DNA from: Lineus longissimus | Lineage: Eukaryota; Nemertea; Pilidiophora; Heteronemertea; Lineidae | DNA length: 60,000 bases | Direction: 5' to 3' | Assembly: GCF_910592395.1 (NCBI RefSeq) | Contig: NC_088309.1 | Location: forward strand, 20,402,599-20,462,598 | Part shown: in pieces, positions 27,601-39,900 of the stretch | Position numbering within the stretch: position 1 is the first letter of the stretch | Layout: each line of letters opens with the position of its first letter | Program-made: the position numbers and the translations under genes | Notes under the pieces: generated by a model | Database searches by the model: none | Seen by the model: only the letters and a program-made list of their open reading frames with translations | What the model was told of the DNA's origin: nothing

Positions 27601-30600
27601 CTGTCCATGGCCACATGTTTTCAGTCCAATGTGACTTTGCAGTCCAAGGTGATGTTGATGATGTCATTTGCAAGTCATCTACGGAGAACTGGAAAGACAT
27701 TGCTTTCATCATTGCTTCCATCATGTCTGAGAAACATCATGCCATCACTCCCTCTTCTTGTATCTCGCTCTTGCTCTAAAACATTTGGTTGTGGTGCATG
27801 TTCGCAGCTTAAAGGGCGGGTATAGTGTTGACAAGTTACATGGCTATGGGTTGGTATGGTTGGCAGAATCGGTTCAATTGCAGCATCTAGGTCTGCAACA
27901 ACAAAACCAATAAACACCATAGCCAGTCACTTGGTGTTCAATAGTCCCTGAATATGGTACTGAAGAAATATTTTTTCGCAATGGTTTTGAAAAATATTTG
28001 AAGAAATACTTGAAAAAAATTATTACTGCTTTGGAGAGTTTTATTAATTTTTTGTGTCCAGCCCATCTACATTTACTAATAGCTTTGCCAGTCTCGCTCT
28101 GTCTTGGTCCTGTGCAAGATAACATTATTCTCATGTTGTGTGCTGATTTCTTGAATAGCTTAAAAATCTCTCTTCAGCATCACAGTGGTAACACTATTTC
28201 TAGATTAATAAGTATGGTCCATTAGTCGGGATATTCTGCTTTTCAGTTATCTTTGCCCCCTCCCACCCTCTTCCGTCTCCCATTGTTTGGAACTACCCCT
28301 TGCACAATTAGTTATTCAGCCCTTATGCGTGTAATTTGCAAACGAAATGAATAACATGGCTTCTTAATGTCATAAAAGTGATAAATGGTTTGATCTTTAG
28401 GGGACTGCTTCTGAGCCAGATCATGTGGGGGGAAGGAGGATGAAGATATAAAAGTGTTTTAAAGCAAGATTTATTTTTGGACAGTTCTCTAGTTGAATGT
28501 TGGAGAGACAGTTCTAGTAATGTATATGGGGTCAAGTGTGGTCAAACATTTTAGTAGTATAGCGGGGCAATATGGGATAACTTGACCTACTTCCTTCATG
28601 ACCTTGACCTATTTTGGTCTGGTTTGTCCTGTTCTGCTGGGATGATAGGCTATTGTGGCTTAGTTTTAGTTGCACCCAGTTAGTTCTGTTTACTGGTAGA
28701 TTTTCATCGGCCGCTGTTGTAATATTTCATGCACTGATTTTCTGTAGGGCGAAGACGTGTCTCTTTTTGTTAAGAAAGTAAGTCTGTTCATGTCGGCTTC
28801 AGCCATTACAGCCTCTGTAAATACATGTTGATGTCGAGACTCCTGCATGATGCAACGCATGTTAAGAATGGCTGCTGTTCACTAAATATTTTATGTTGTA
28901 GGGCAGGGAACTATAATGGTATATGTATATATGTCGGACGATGGTATAAATATTTTGTTTGTGTACATTGCCTTGGTCACCCAATGGAAACATATCAGAA
29001 AAAAGCATCAAGTCATTGCTATGTGATTATTCTAAAAGGTTTGATAATTAGTTTCACCATTATTTTATGGTTTAAATTCAAAATAATGAATTTGGTATGG
29101 TAACTAATATGATGACCCCTTTTTGCATCGATGTTGAGAGTTGAATTTATTTTGTTCTACTGGGTGACCAAGTCTAATGTGTACCTTGTGTTGAAAGTGG
29201 TCAAGGTTGTATTCAGGCACCACCGCTTGTGGTGCACAGCTAAGGTCAAAGTCCTGATGTTAGCAACATTCACTAGTAGTTTAGAAGCACCCGTCAATGA
29301 AAACTTCAGTTACATGCATTTTGCCCAAGATTTTAAAGCAAGTACAATTGTTTACTAGAGACATTTAGTACTGATCATAAATGATAGTGATGTACCTCTT
29401 CTCCCCATGTTTAAAACAGTCTTTCTTTCAAACGACCCCCCTTGCATGCACATGGTGAAGAGTCTGCCAGATAAAGTACTTTTGAAAGTGTTGTCAACAG
29501 GAAGCTATTATCCAGTTCCTCATGTTGCACTGAGGCAAAAAATGCAAGCTGAAGAAGTTCACTGTGGCAATTACTTACTAGACTGGCATTTTTCTTTGGT
29601 GGAGTTCAGGAACTAGGTTTTTTGCATTGACTGCACTTGCTTTGAGTTAGTGGTTACAAATTGTGCGGAAAGAGGACTGGGAGTGTATAAGTCCTCTTCT
29701 TCTTCTGGGGTCGCACTTAAGTAACTTGACATAGCTTTTCTGGGCCTGGTTAAAAGTGGGACTTTTTTATACTGGAGGATATGAGCATCAGACTTAATTC
29801 CTTTCTAATAGAAGATGCTATTTTAAGGATTGGTAGAGTTGAAAATTGAGGTGAATGTTTTTTTCTTTACCAATGCAACTGCTCTAATCCCTGCTTTTGG
29901 GTGCTTTCTAATACTTAGACAGAAAATATCTTGTGGTGGCATTGGTTTTATGATGATTTAAAATAAGTTAGGCTGATTCATCCTGCATTCATAATTCATA
30001 ATTTGTTGAGGTAATCGTTTGGCAGGTACTGGGATAAATTGCCGCTTTGATAATAAAGAAAGAACTGAACTTTGCATATGAAATGGATTGTCTGCTTTTA
30101 CATATGTTTTCTCTGTTTTACCGGATAATCCCTACTTCCCTTCCCCCAAATGAAACTTTGATTTGACAAAAGGTTGCAATGAAGCCCCTTGATATCAGAC
30201 CCATTTATTATGAAATAGTTTATGTTTGATCCATTACGATAGATGAACATTAAATTTGTGTTGCCTGATACTGAGTGCCTCTTCAGCCAATACTCCCTTT
30301 CTCCATTTCTCCTCAGAAAGTCGATGGGACAAGAATACTTAGTCTAGCCACTTCCCAGGATTACGTCAATAATTTTTTTAGTCTGATGATAAATTTGACA
30401 GATGGCAGCTGGGGGCCAGTAAGGACGACAGACCATCTATCTTTCCTATCTTAACACTCTCCTTCAATTTCAGCACTCAACATTCATGAGGCGGGCTCCC
30501 CATCTCCATCAGGTTTGAATAGTTCTATTTCATCCCATTGTACATTGTTGCATGGTCGCCATGACAACTTGGTTAAGTAAAGTTTACACCTGGGCTTTTA

Positions 30601-33600
30601 GAGTTTCCTGTTTTGCATATGATATAGGCATGGCATGATTTGTTGTGTTTTGTTGATAGATTATCAGCTCAATAGATTGCATGGCTTTATTTCAAATGAG
30701 ATAGAATGCTGTGTGCTGATAAAAATTATAGACTGCCCAAGGACTTTACTCAGATTGACCCATTTAAGAGGAACGTTGGCTATTTTCTTCTCCTATCTAT
30801 CCTTTGGTACCTGTAGATGGTCACCTGTTGATGTGAAGATGTCTTGTTATACCTTGACCCAGCTTGGGGGCTAAAACATCCCTGGCTTAGATGCAATTTC
30901 CCAGTGATAGCGCACACGGTCCTCCAGTCTCCAAATCAGTTTAAATCTATAGGAATGCTGCAACTCTGCTTCAGCTTCTGCTTGAGAGGTGTATGCACAG
31001 TTAGCATCGAAAACAATGTCCTTTTTGTTTTACCAGTAATAATTTATTTTGTGCATCAGCTGGACCTCTCTGTGCTCTCACTGTGTGATAATGTTTCTCT
31101 AAGTGGTGCTATTGGTTGTCTTCCACTTATCGAAGTGGCAACATGAGTGATATCAAGAGCTTTATGGTGTTTGTTGGTTATTTTCCCAGTATTCTTTTTC
31201 TGGACGCCTGGATCTGACCACAACTTACTGGAGGGATTCAGAAGAGAAACCATTATTTTAGCAGAAGTCGAGAACGTTTTAAAAAGTTTTGGCATCTGAA
31301 GTTCCTGCACCCTCAATCTGTAGTTTTAAAACGGCGAAATTCATCATGATTTCGACAAGTTTTTTTGGTGTATATTTTTGTTATTGATTGCATTATTTGC
31401 AAGTAGTTGCTATCTGGAATTGGTTATCTTAATCAAGTCCTAATCATATGATTGACCATTGATTTTGTGTGTTTATTTCTCAAAAAAATTCTTGTCGCTT
31501 TTTTCAATCTTCTCAATTATTTTTATCGCATGTTAGAATTAAAGTGTAGTTCTTACAAATTGCATTCATCTTCAAATGCATGATTGAATAACAGACCTGA
31601 GTGCATGACCAAGGAATCTGGTAATTTTCTATCCTGAAACAATGTATTTAGAATCAAAGGTAGGACATGTTTTGATTGACACATGATCTGTCATCAGCCT
31701 GGATGAAATTTTCAACCAAATTCCTTCAGTTGCATCATCATTTGGAATGTTCCTTTACTTGCAGACCGCATCTATAAGATATGATCGTGTTGTTGCTGTT
31801 CAGTCAAGTTGGGCTGCTATACTGCTAATGAGTTTGCTCCTGGCTATGTGCATGTCACATATCTTCCCTTTAGTTCATTAGTACCTAGCTTCCATTACTT
31901 GTGACCAATAATCAATAAGTATTTCCGTAAGGAAAGGTATTGCATTCTGAACTCTGTAGGTGACCAGGCTGTAAAGGTCATCTCTTAGATACCGGAAACT
32001 TATCCCCTGACTGCCTTAATCCCTCCCCTCTTTTGCCCCTCAACTCTTTTCCCTTCGGCTGCTTCAACGGACTGCTTGATTATGAATTGTTTCCTCCATA
32101 TATTACATTCCCTCTTATCTTGACTGTATCATATCATCAGCTTCTCTAAATTGTTCTCTTCTTGATGATGTTTCCACTCTTTATTCTCTCAAATTTCTCT
32201 CAAATATCCTTGGGGCGTTGATAATGTACAGCATCATGAACAGCATCATAAAGCTTCTTCGGTTCCAATTTAACCTCTTCTGCAACATATTGTAAATGCA
32301 TGGAATGCTTGTGTTCTTGTTCAATCCAACCAGCTTGTTTAATTTTCTTGTCTGCAGCCAACAGAACGAGACAACAAGTGCAAAACTAGTATAGAAACGA
32401 GCACTTCAGATCCACCGCCTCTTCCAATGGTGTGTTCAAATTGCAGTTTGTAGCAGTTTTGAATTTGTTTGAATTGCGTGTATAATTTGTTGTTGACGTA
32501 AACCAGGAAATACGGTGATTGTGAAGAAATTTGTTCATTTGTGGGGTGCTTGAGCATGTTCAGAGAGCTACTAATGATACAAAGTAAAATAACCAATGAT
32601 ACAATGTAAAATTTTCAAATTACACTTTTGAAAACATTTCGATTGTAATTTTCCTGGTTGTGTCAATGAGGTGCTTGCTGAGTTCATGTACATGTACCAT
32701 GATAATATTTTTCTCTGGTTTTCTAGGATAGCACATTGGAATTTCTTCCTCAGAATGTTGGAGGTTATGCATGAAGTTATTCAAACTTCTTTTATTCGAA
32801 AACCAAAAGTTGTAATTTCCTTTTAGTCATTTGAATCATACTTATTGAGAACATTGAATTTCTCTCTGACATCAATGTTTTCTCGGGGCGGTCTTCTCAA
32901 GTATCCATCCTTGTCCATCACATTAAAATTAACCCACCATTGCATTCTAAGGAAGAAATTACTATTGTACAAACGTGCTTGTTTGTATACTGTAAACTGT
33001 TAAGTACCTTGTACCTTGGTACCTAGTTTATTTGTGCAAAACTCCCAAAATCTTGTGATTTTGGTTGATGACAAAATTTATATATTTTGGCAAAAAGTCA
33101 GAGAATCTTGGTTTTTCGCAAAATCCGTGAAACTTTAGCAGTTTGCATTTCCTGTTTTGGTAGGATAGCGTGTTGCAGTGATTGGTTGGTTATGGTTATT
33201 TTGTTGAAGGCTTCACATAGACAAATTTGTTGACTTGCCTTATATAGTTTTGCTAACAGCTTGTTGATATATATGTCCTGCACTTTTGTCACAAGGCGTG
33301 ATGACTGTTTCACAGGTCACATTCTGTAGTTGAGGCGACGTCTTTGCTGACACTCACAACTGGTTTCCAACAAGCCTGATTTGTTTGTGTGATGTTGAGC
33401 AACTTTCACCAGCACTGGTCTTTATCAAAATTTGTTATCGTATATAGCTGTGCAGTTACCAAATGAATACTAACTAGTACACATAAAGCCTTTCAAACTG
33501 TTGACCAATAACCCATCCCAATCTAATGGGATGCCCTCACATGATACTAGTAGTCCCTTAGCTATAGTTAAACAGAATATGTACAATGCAATACGAAGAT

Positions 33601-33883
33601 TTTGATAGAAATATCAATGTTAATTATATGAAAAGAGAAGCATCAACCAGATCATAGCAACAGTTCTATTATAGAAAAAATTATTAACCTTGTTTTTATT
33701 ACTCTTTTTCTTTTCACCATTCCTTTTAAAATTATTAGTATTTTTTCATTTCCTTTATTTCTTAACCATTTTTAGAAGGTAAGACTTTTGTTTACCTGAC
33801 CTATTTGTTTATCGTTGCCGTTTATCCTTGTTAGCTCACCTCTTAGCAGAGGTGAGCTTATCCCATACCGTGGCGTCCGTCGT

Positions 33884-33954
<71 letters not shown>

Positions 33955-36900
33955 CGTCGTCGTCCGTCGTCCGTTAGCAGGGCACGTTTCGTAACTGTTA
34001 GAGCTATTGAGTTGAAACTTGGTACACATGTACCCTTATGTAATGACACCTTGGAGACCAAGTTTCGGTCCGATTCGTTTCATGGTTTGGCCACCAGGGG
34101 GCCAAACGTTAAAAGTGAAAATATGCAATATCTCCCTTAATAGTAGTCGGGAAATTTTGAAAAAAATATGGTAGGTACTTCTAGCAAAGGTGCATCATAT
34201 ATCCTCCGGGTTTTTGATTTGACCTCCTCTTCAAGGTCACAGAGGTCAAATGGTGTAAATTGGCCGTTAGGATGTAACAATGGCACGTTTCTAAACTGCA
34301 ATGACTATTGATACCAAATTTGGTACACATTTACCCCTGAGTCAGGTGATCTCAGGGACCGAAGTTTGGTCCAATATGATTCACCACTTGACCACCAGGG
34401 GGCAAAATCCAAAAACCTTAAAAATGTGATTATTCCTTAACTTCTTGCCCGATTGCCACCAATTTGATATCATGGGTACATCTAACCACCATACAGTATA
34501 TGTCACACAGGTTTTTAATTTGACCTTCTTGTCAAGGTCACAGAGGTCAAATGGCGTAAATTCGCCGTCAGGCCGTAACTATGGCACGTTTCTTAACTGC
34601 AATGACTATTGATCACAAATTAAGTACACATGTACCCCTTGTGTCATGTCTTGATCCTTGGAAGATATCAGATTTAGGAACTATAGATGGATTTCATAAC
34701 AACAATAAACTGGTTTATTGGTGATTATACCGGAAGTTGTGACAAGCCCAAGATGGCTACAATACAAGCACATTTGTGCGACCACTACTGATATTATTAT
34801 ACAGGGTGTAACATAACACAGTATCCAACATTCCTCACCCCCAGAAGATGCCAGTCCATGATACGTGAGCTTGATCAAAACCTAATAACACTGTAACTGG
34901 AAACCCACTGACTAGGATAAGTCTATACACATAGTCTCTAAATAATCCAATTGTCTATAGGATTTGATTTACACTCGAATGTGCTAACACTATATTCAGT
35001 ACACAGCAAATCTGCTCACTGCTGGAGGTAAGTATAATTATCTGGAATACCAACACTACAATTACTCAGTTATAAACGATTGCTTAACTCAACTGAACAA
35101 TAATGAAAATGGAACACACAATATCCATATGCAATTACAAGTTCAACATAAGAATGATTAGGTACTCATATTGAATGAATGTCAAGAGCCACACTCGCAG
35201 CAGAATTAACAAAGGATTGACATACTAAGGCAGCGATCCGCCTACACCTTAGACGCCTATTGATTATCGCTACAGGTCAAGCCTATCTGGCGGATGGCTG
35301 ACCCGACTGGACCTACGAAGAGGTTGCTGTGGCGGTCCAGCAGATGGCGAAGGTGGGGCAACTACTGGTGGAGTAGCAGCCTGCGGTGTCCTAGTGACCA
35401 CAGAATCGGAATCTCTCGGATTTCCCTGAATTTCCTCCCGTTGTGGAATGGGCACAACCTGCGGTGGTTGTGTCTCGTGTTCAACCGATGTGTCCTCCTG
35501 TGCCTCGTTGAGACGTATAGCATCCTGATGGCGGCGCCACACGCGACCATCCTTCAAACGAATAGTGTATGATACCGGTCCTGATCTTGATGTGATGCGT
35601 CCCGGATACCAGTTCAGACCACGATCAGCAAAGTTCTTAGCGAAAACTGCGTCACCAACGCTAAATTCCCTGGCTTTAGCCTTCGTATCATGACGCGATT
35701 TCATGGCAGTTTGACCACGTAACACAGATGATGACAGGTCTGGTACTGCCAAATCCAATCTAGAGCGAAGCTGACGATGCATGAGGAGCTCACATGGTGC
35801 CATGCCAGTGGTAGCATGGGGCGTTATACGATAACGGAAAAGAACCTCCAGGAGACGAGATTCCAGCGATTGCGATTTCGAAGACTTTGACAGTCCACTC
35901 TTGATAGTCTGAACAGCGCGTTCAGCGAGCCCATTACTGGCCGGGTGATAGGGTGCTGTGAAGATATGACGTATTCCGTTACTCTTGCAGAAGTCCCGGA
36001 ACTCTTGACTAGTGAAATTCGAACCATTGTCCGAAACGATAATATGCGGTAATCCGTGCACTGCAAATGTTGCTTTCAGTTTGCCAATAGTGTTCAACGA
36101 CGTTGCAGAGTTGAGCACATGAGCATCGATATACTTGGTATGTGCGTCTGCAATGATGAGAATCATTTTTCCCTCATATGGTCCAGCGAAATCGATATGA
36201 AGACGGAACCATGGTTTACCAGGCCATTCCCATGGGTGAAGCGGAGCGGCGGTTGGTTTCTTCACATGCTGTTGACAACTCTGACAATCTTTCACTTTCT
36301 GCTCAATGTCCTCATCCAAGTTTGGCCACCAGATATATGATCGAGCCAGTTTTTTCATCCTGACCATGCCTGGATGTGCCAAGTGCAACTCCTCCAGGAG
36401 CTGACGATGACCTTGTGGAGGCACGATGACCCGAGCACCCCACAAGATACAACCTTCGTGTAGAGTTAGTTCATTTCTACGATAGAAATATGGCTGATAT
36501 TGCTTATCAACCCGCTTAGGCCATCCTGAAAGGATGAACTTTCGAACATTGGCCAACACAGGATGTCTGTTGGTCCAGGTGGCGATCATGGTGTGCGTAA
36601 CGACAGTGGTGTCAATCTGATCCAATGCATGAATGAACTCTGCCGGTGGTGGAGAAGCTGGTGGGGGCGACGCTGGTAGTCGACTTAGGCCATCCGCGTT
36701 ACCATTCTGTTGCCCTGGACGATAGACGATTTTATAGTCATATGCGGACAGAGTTAGAGCCCACCTTTGTATGCGCAGTGCGGCCGTTGGTGGTATTGGT
36801 TTGTCTTGATGCAACAAACCTACTAACGGTTTATGATCCGTCAACAAGGTAAAAGTTCTTCCCCATAAGTACTGGTGCCACTTTTTGACCGCAAAAATCA

Positions 36901-39900
36901 ACGCTAACGCCTCCTTTTCCAGTTGCGAGTAGTTGCGTTCAGCAGACGATAAGGAACGTGAAGCATACGCGACAGGTCGGTCCTGTCCTTTGATTTCACC
37001 AGGATGAGACAATACCGCACCAAGTCCGTAAGGTGACGCGTCTGGAGCTACGATTATCTCCTTTGCTGGATCATAATGCACAAGGATTTTCGATGATTGT
37101 AACAGTTCCTTAGAAACCACAAAAGCTTTCTGCTGATCAGGACCCCAATGCCAGGACCCTTTCTTGCGCAAGAGTTCATGTAATGGTTCCAACACGGTTG
37201 CACGATTTCTCAAGAACCGTTCATAATAGTTCAGCATTCCGAGATATGCCTGCAGTTGTTGGATGTTCTCCGGTGGTGGTGCCTTGACAATGGCCTCAAC
37301 CTTTTCGGGGACAGGATGCAAGCCATCCTTATCAATGCGGTGACCCAGGTACACAACAGCATCAGCATTGAATGTACATTTCTCTTCTCTTAACCGCCAC
37401 CCTGCGTCTAGCAGCCGTTTCAGAACTTTCTCGAGATTAGCCAGGTGTTCCTGAGCGGTCTTGCCCGTAACTAAGATATCGTCGAGGTACACAACGACAT
37501 GATCAAGTCCTTGTAATAGATTGTCCATTGTTCTCTGAAAGATGCCAGGGGCGGAAGAAATGCCGAACGCTAGACGGTTATAGCGAAATAACCCACGGTG
37601 TGTGTTGATAACTACTAGTTCTTTCGAAGCATCGTCTAGCTCCATCTGTAGGTAGGCATCCGACATATCAATCTTGGTAAAGGTCTGCCCTCCGGCCAAC
37701 TTAGCATACAGATCAGCTATCTTTGGTATTGGGTATTGGTTCCCCCTGGTAGCCTGATTGACAGTGAGTTTAAAATCACCACAGATACGAACTTGCCCAT
37801 TTGGTTTACGAACAGGCACGATCGGTGCAGCCCAGTCGGATTGAGCCACAGGTTCAATGATACCCAGAGCTAACAATCTGTCAAGTTCCTTATCAATTGC
37901 CTCGAGAAGTGCATACGGTACTGGACGCGCTTTATGAAATACCGGTACTACGTTTGGATCGATATGTAGTTTTGCCTTGGTTTTGACCTTGCCTAAGCCT
38001 GGTTTAAACAAGTCGCGATACTTCGACAACACAACTTTTATTTCACTGATGCGCTGATTTATCTTCTCATGCACAGAATGAGTCTCGAAAATTGTTTGCC
38101 ACTTCAGACACAATTTTGACATCCAGTCTCGTCCTAGCAGATTTGGACGATCTCCGGGCACGACTAGGAGAGACAGCTCCGCCTGTTGGTCCTCATACGT
38201 AACAGGAACTACACACATGCCTGATGGTCGAAATTCTTCGCCAGTATACGTACGTAACTTCACCGAAGCTGGTTCAAGATTTAAAGTTTCTGTCCCTGTG
38301 CGCAGTCTATCGAACTCATCCTGACTCACAATGGTTTTTGAAGCCCCGGTGTCGACTTCAAACGTTATGTTCACGCCATTGATTATAGCATCGACGGTAT
38401 ATGGCGTGATAGGCGACTCTGCCCATGCCTGCTTTCTACGCTTAGGGAACTTGTTTGGATCCTCGGACTCCGTATTGAACAAGTTGTAAGTGTCCTCCCA
38501 AGGCCGGTTCTGATTATTGCTGTAACCGTACGTATCGTCATCACCAACATGATGCTGCTTGTGCCTTGGGCTGAATCTCGGTTTTGCTGATTGACCAGCC
38601 TGAGTTCCCTGTTTTGCCTGTTTCGATTTCCGGCAAACCCTAGCATAATGGTTCATGATACCACAGTTATTGCAGCTTTTCCCCTTTGCAGGGCATTCGT
38701 TCTCATGAGGGTACGGTCCCCCACACAAGCCACAAGTTAAGTCTTTCGACTTCGGTTTTGCTTTGGGTACAAACTTTTTTGGTTTCGATCGATTGTTCTG
38801 TGACTCCACTTTCTTGATAACGGTTTCGTGTCCATCAACCATAGCCTTGGCCTGAACCCCGCTAGCCTCTCTAGCCCTAGCATAGGCTAAGAGTTGCTGT
38901 AAGGTGAGGTTGGGGTCCCGCAAAGCCTTTTGACGAACTTCAGAGTCACGACAAGTTTGTACGATCTGCGATTTAATCTCACGATCCACATCATGAAACT
39001 CACAATGAATGCTCAGTTTTCGGAGCCGAACATGATACTGGTCAGTCGATTCATCCGGCTTTTGCCGAGCCTGACGAAAGCTGTAGGTTTCGAATTCAAC
39101 GTTCTTGGCTGGTTGAAAATATGCTTTGATTGCATTCTTGCACGCAGCGTAATCATCAGCAGCGCCTCGATCAGGGATATTTTCGAATATCGTGAACAGT
39201 TCCTCGCCCACACAGTGCAACAACATTGCCCTCTGGCGGATTTGATTGGTGATATTGGTTGCAACTAAAAAGTTATCAAAACGCTTGGTATATTGCTCCC
39301 AACGGGAGGCTGCCGTTTCTTTAGGCTCAAGAGGGAAATGTTCCAACTCTGCTAGCTTGGGTTTTATCGACATGATGATTGAAAGGTTATCCCGAAGCTA
39401 CGATACGATGCACTGCACTGGCCGATACGATGTATGATGATGTGCGCAGAGCAACCGAGCAGGGTTCTGCCCCGATTCTGCCTCGATTTATGCACAGATA
39501 CACGCGAGATACCGCTTACGAAGTGATGTTGCCGAAAGTTAGTTTACCCTCGTCGCCAAATGTCATGTCTTGATCCTTGGAAGATATCAGATTTAGGAAC
39601 TATAGATGGATTTCATAACAACAATAAACTGGTTTATTGGTGATTATACCGGAAGTTGTGACAAGCCCAAGATGGCTACAATACAAGCACATTTGTGCGA
39701 CCACTACTGATATTATTATACAGGGTGTAACATAACACAGTATCCAACACCTTGGTCAGGTGATCTCAGGTGATCTCAGGTACCGAAGTTTGGTGCAATC
39801 TGATTTGCCGTTTGGCCTCCCGGGAGGGGGCCAAATCCTAAATTCTTCAAAATGCCATTATTCCTAGTAATGACTTGCCCGATTGACACCAATTTTATAT

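Larger units (their letters stand above)
34642..39749 (-). mobile_element. Full-length Ty3/Gypsy LTR retrotransposon
   Basis: The element is 5108 bp and runs on the - strand. It has 189-bp LTRs at 34642-34830 and 39561-39749 that I read as identical. Both start TG and end CA. The 5-bp duplication CCTTG lies at 34637-34641 and 39750-39754. Internal order in element sense: 5' LTR, primer-binding site, 187-nt leader, a single gag-pol frame, ~430-nt untranslated region, polypurine tract, 3' LTR. There is no env-like frame. The order protease, RT, RNase H, integrase is that of Ty3/Gypsy. It sits antisense in an intron of the FERM gene. Equal LTRs and an open frame imply a recent insertion; activity is an inference. 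Confidence 0.96.

Noticed and set aside
33772-34029. Frames encoding long Asp or Thr runs
   Set aside because: They are translations of the GTC microsatellite inside a non-autonomous repeat, not a gene.
34642-39749. Could the retroelement be an endogenous retrovirus with env?
   Set aside because: The frame ends after integrase and a Pro-rich tail. The remaining ~430 nt before the polypurine tract hold no envelope-like frame.
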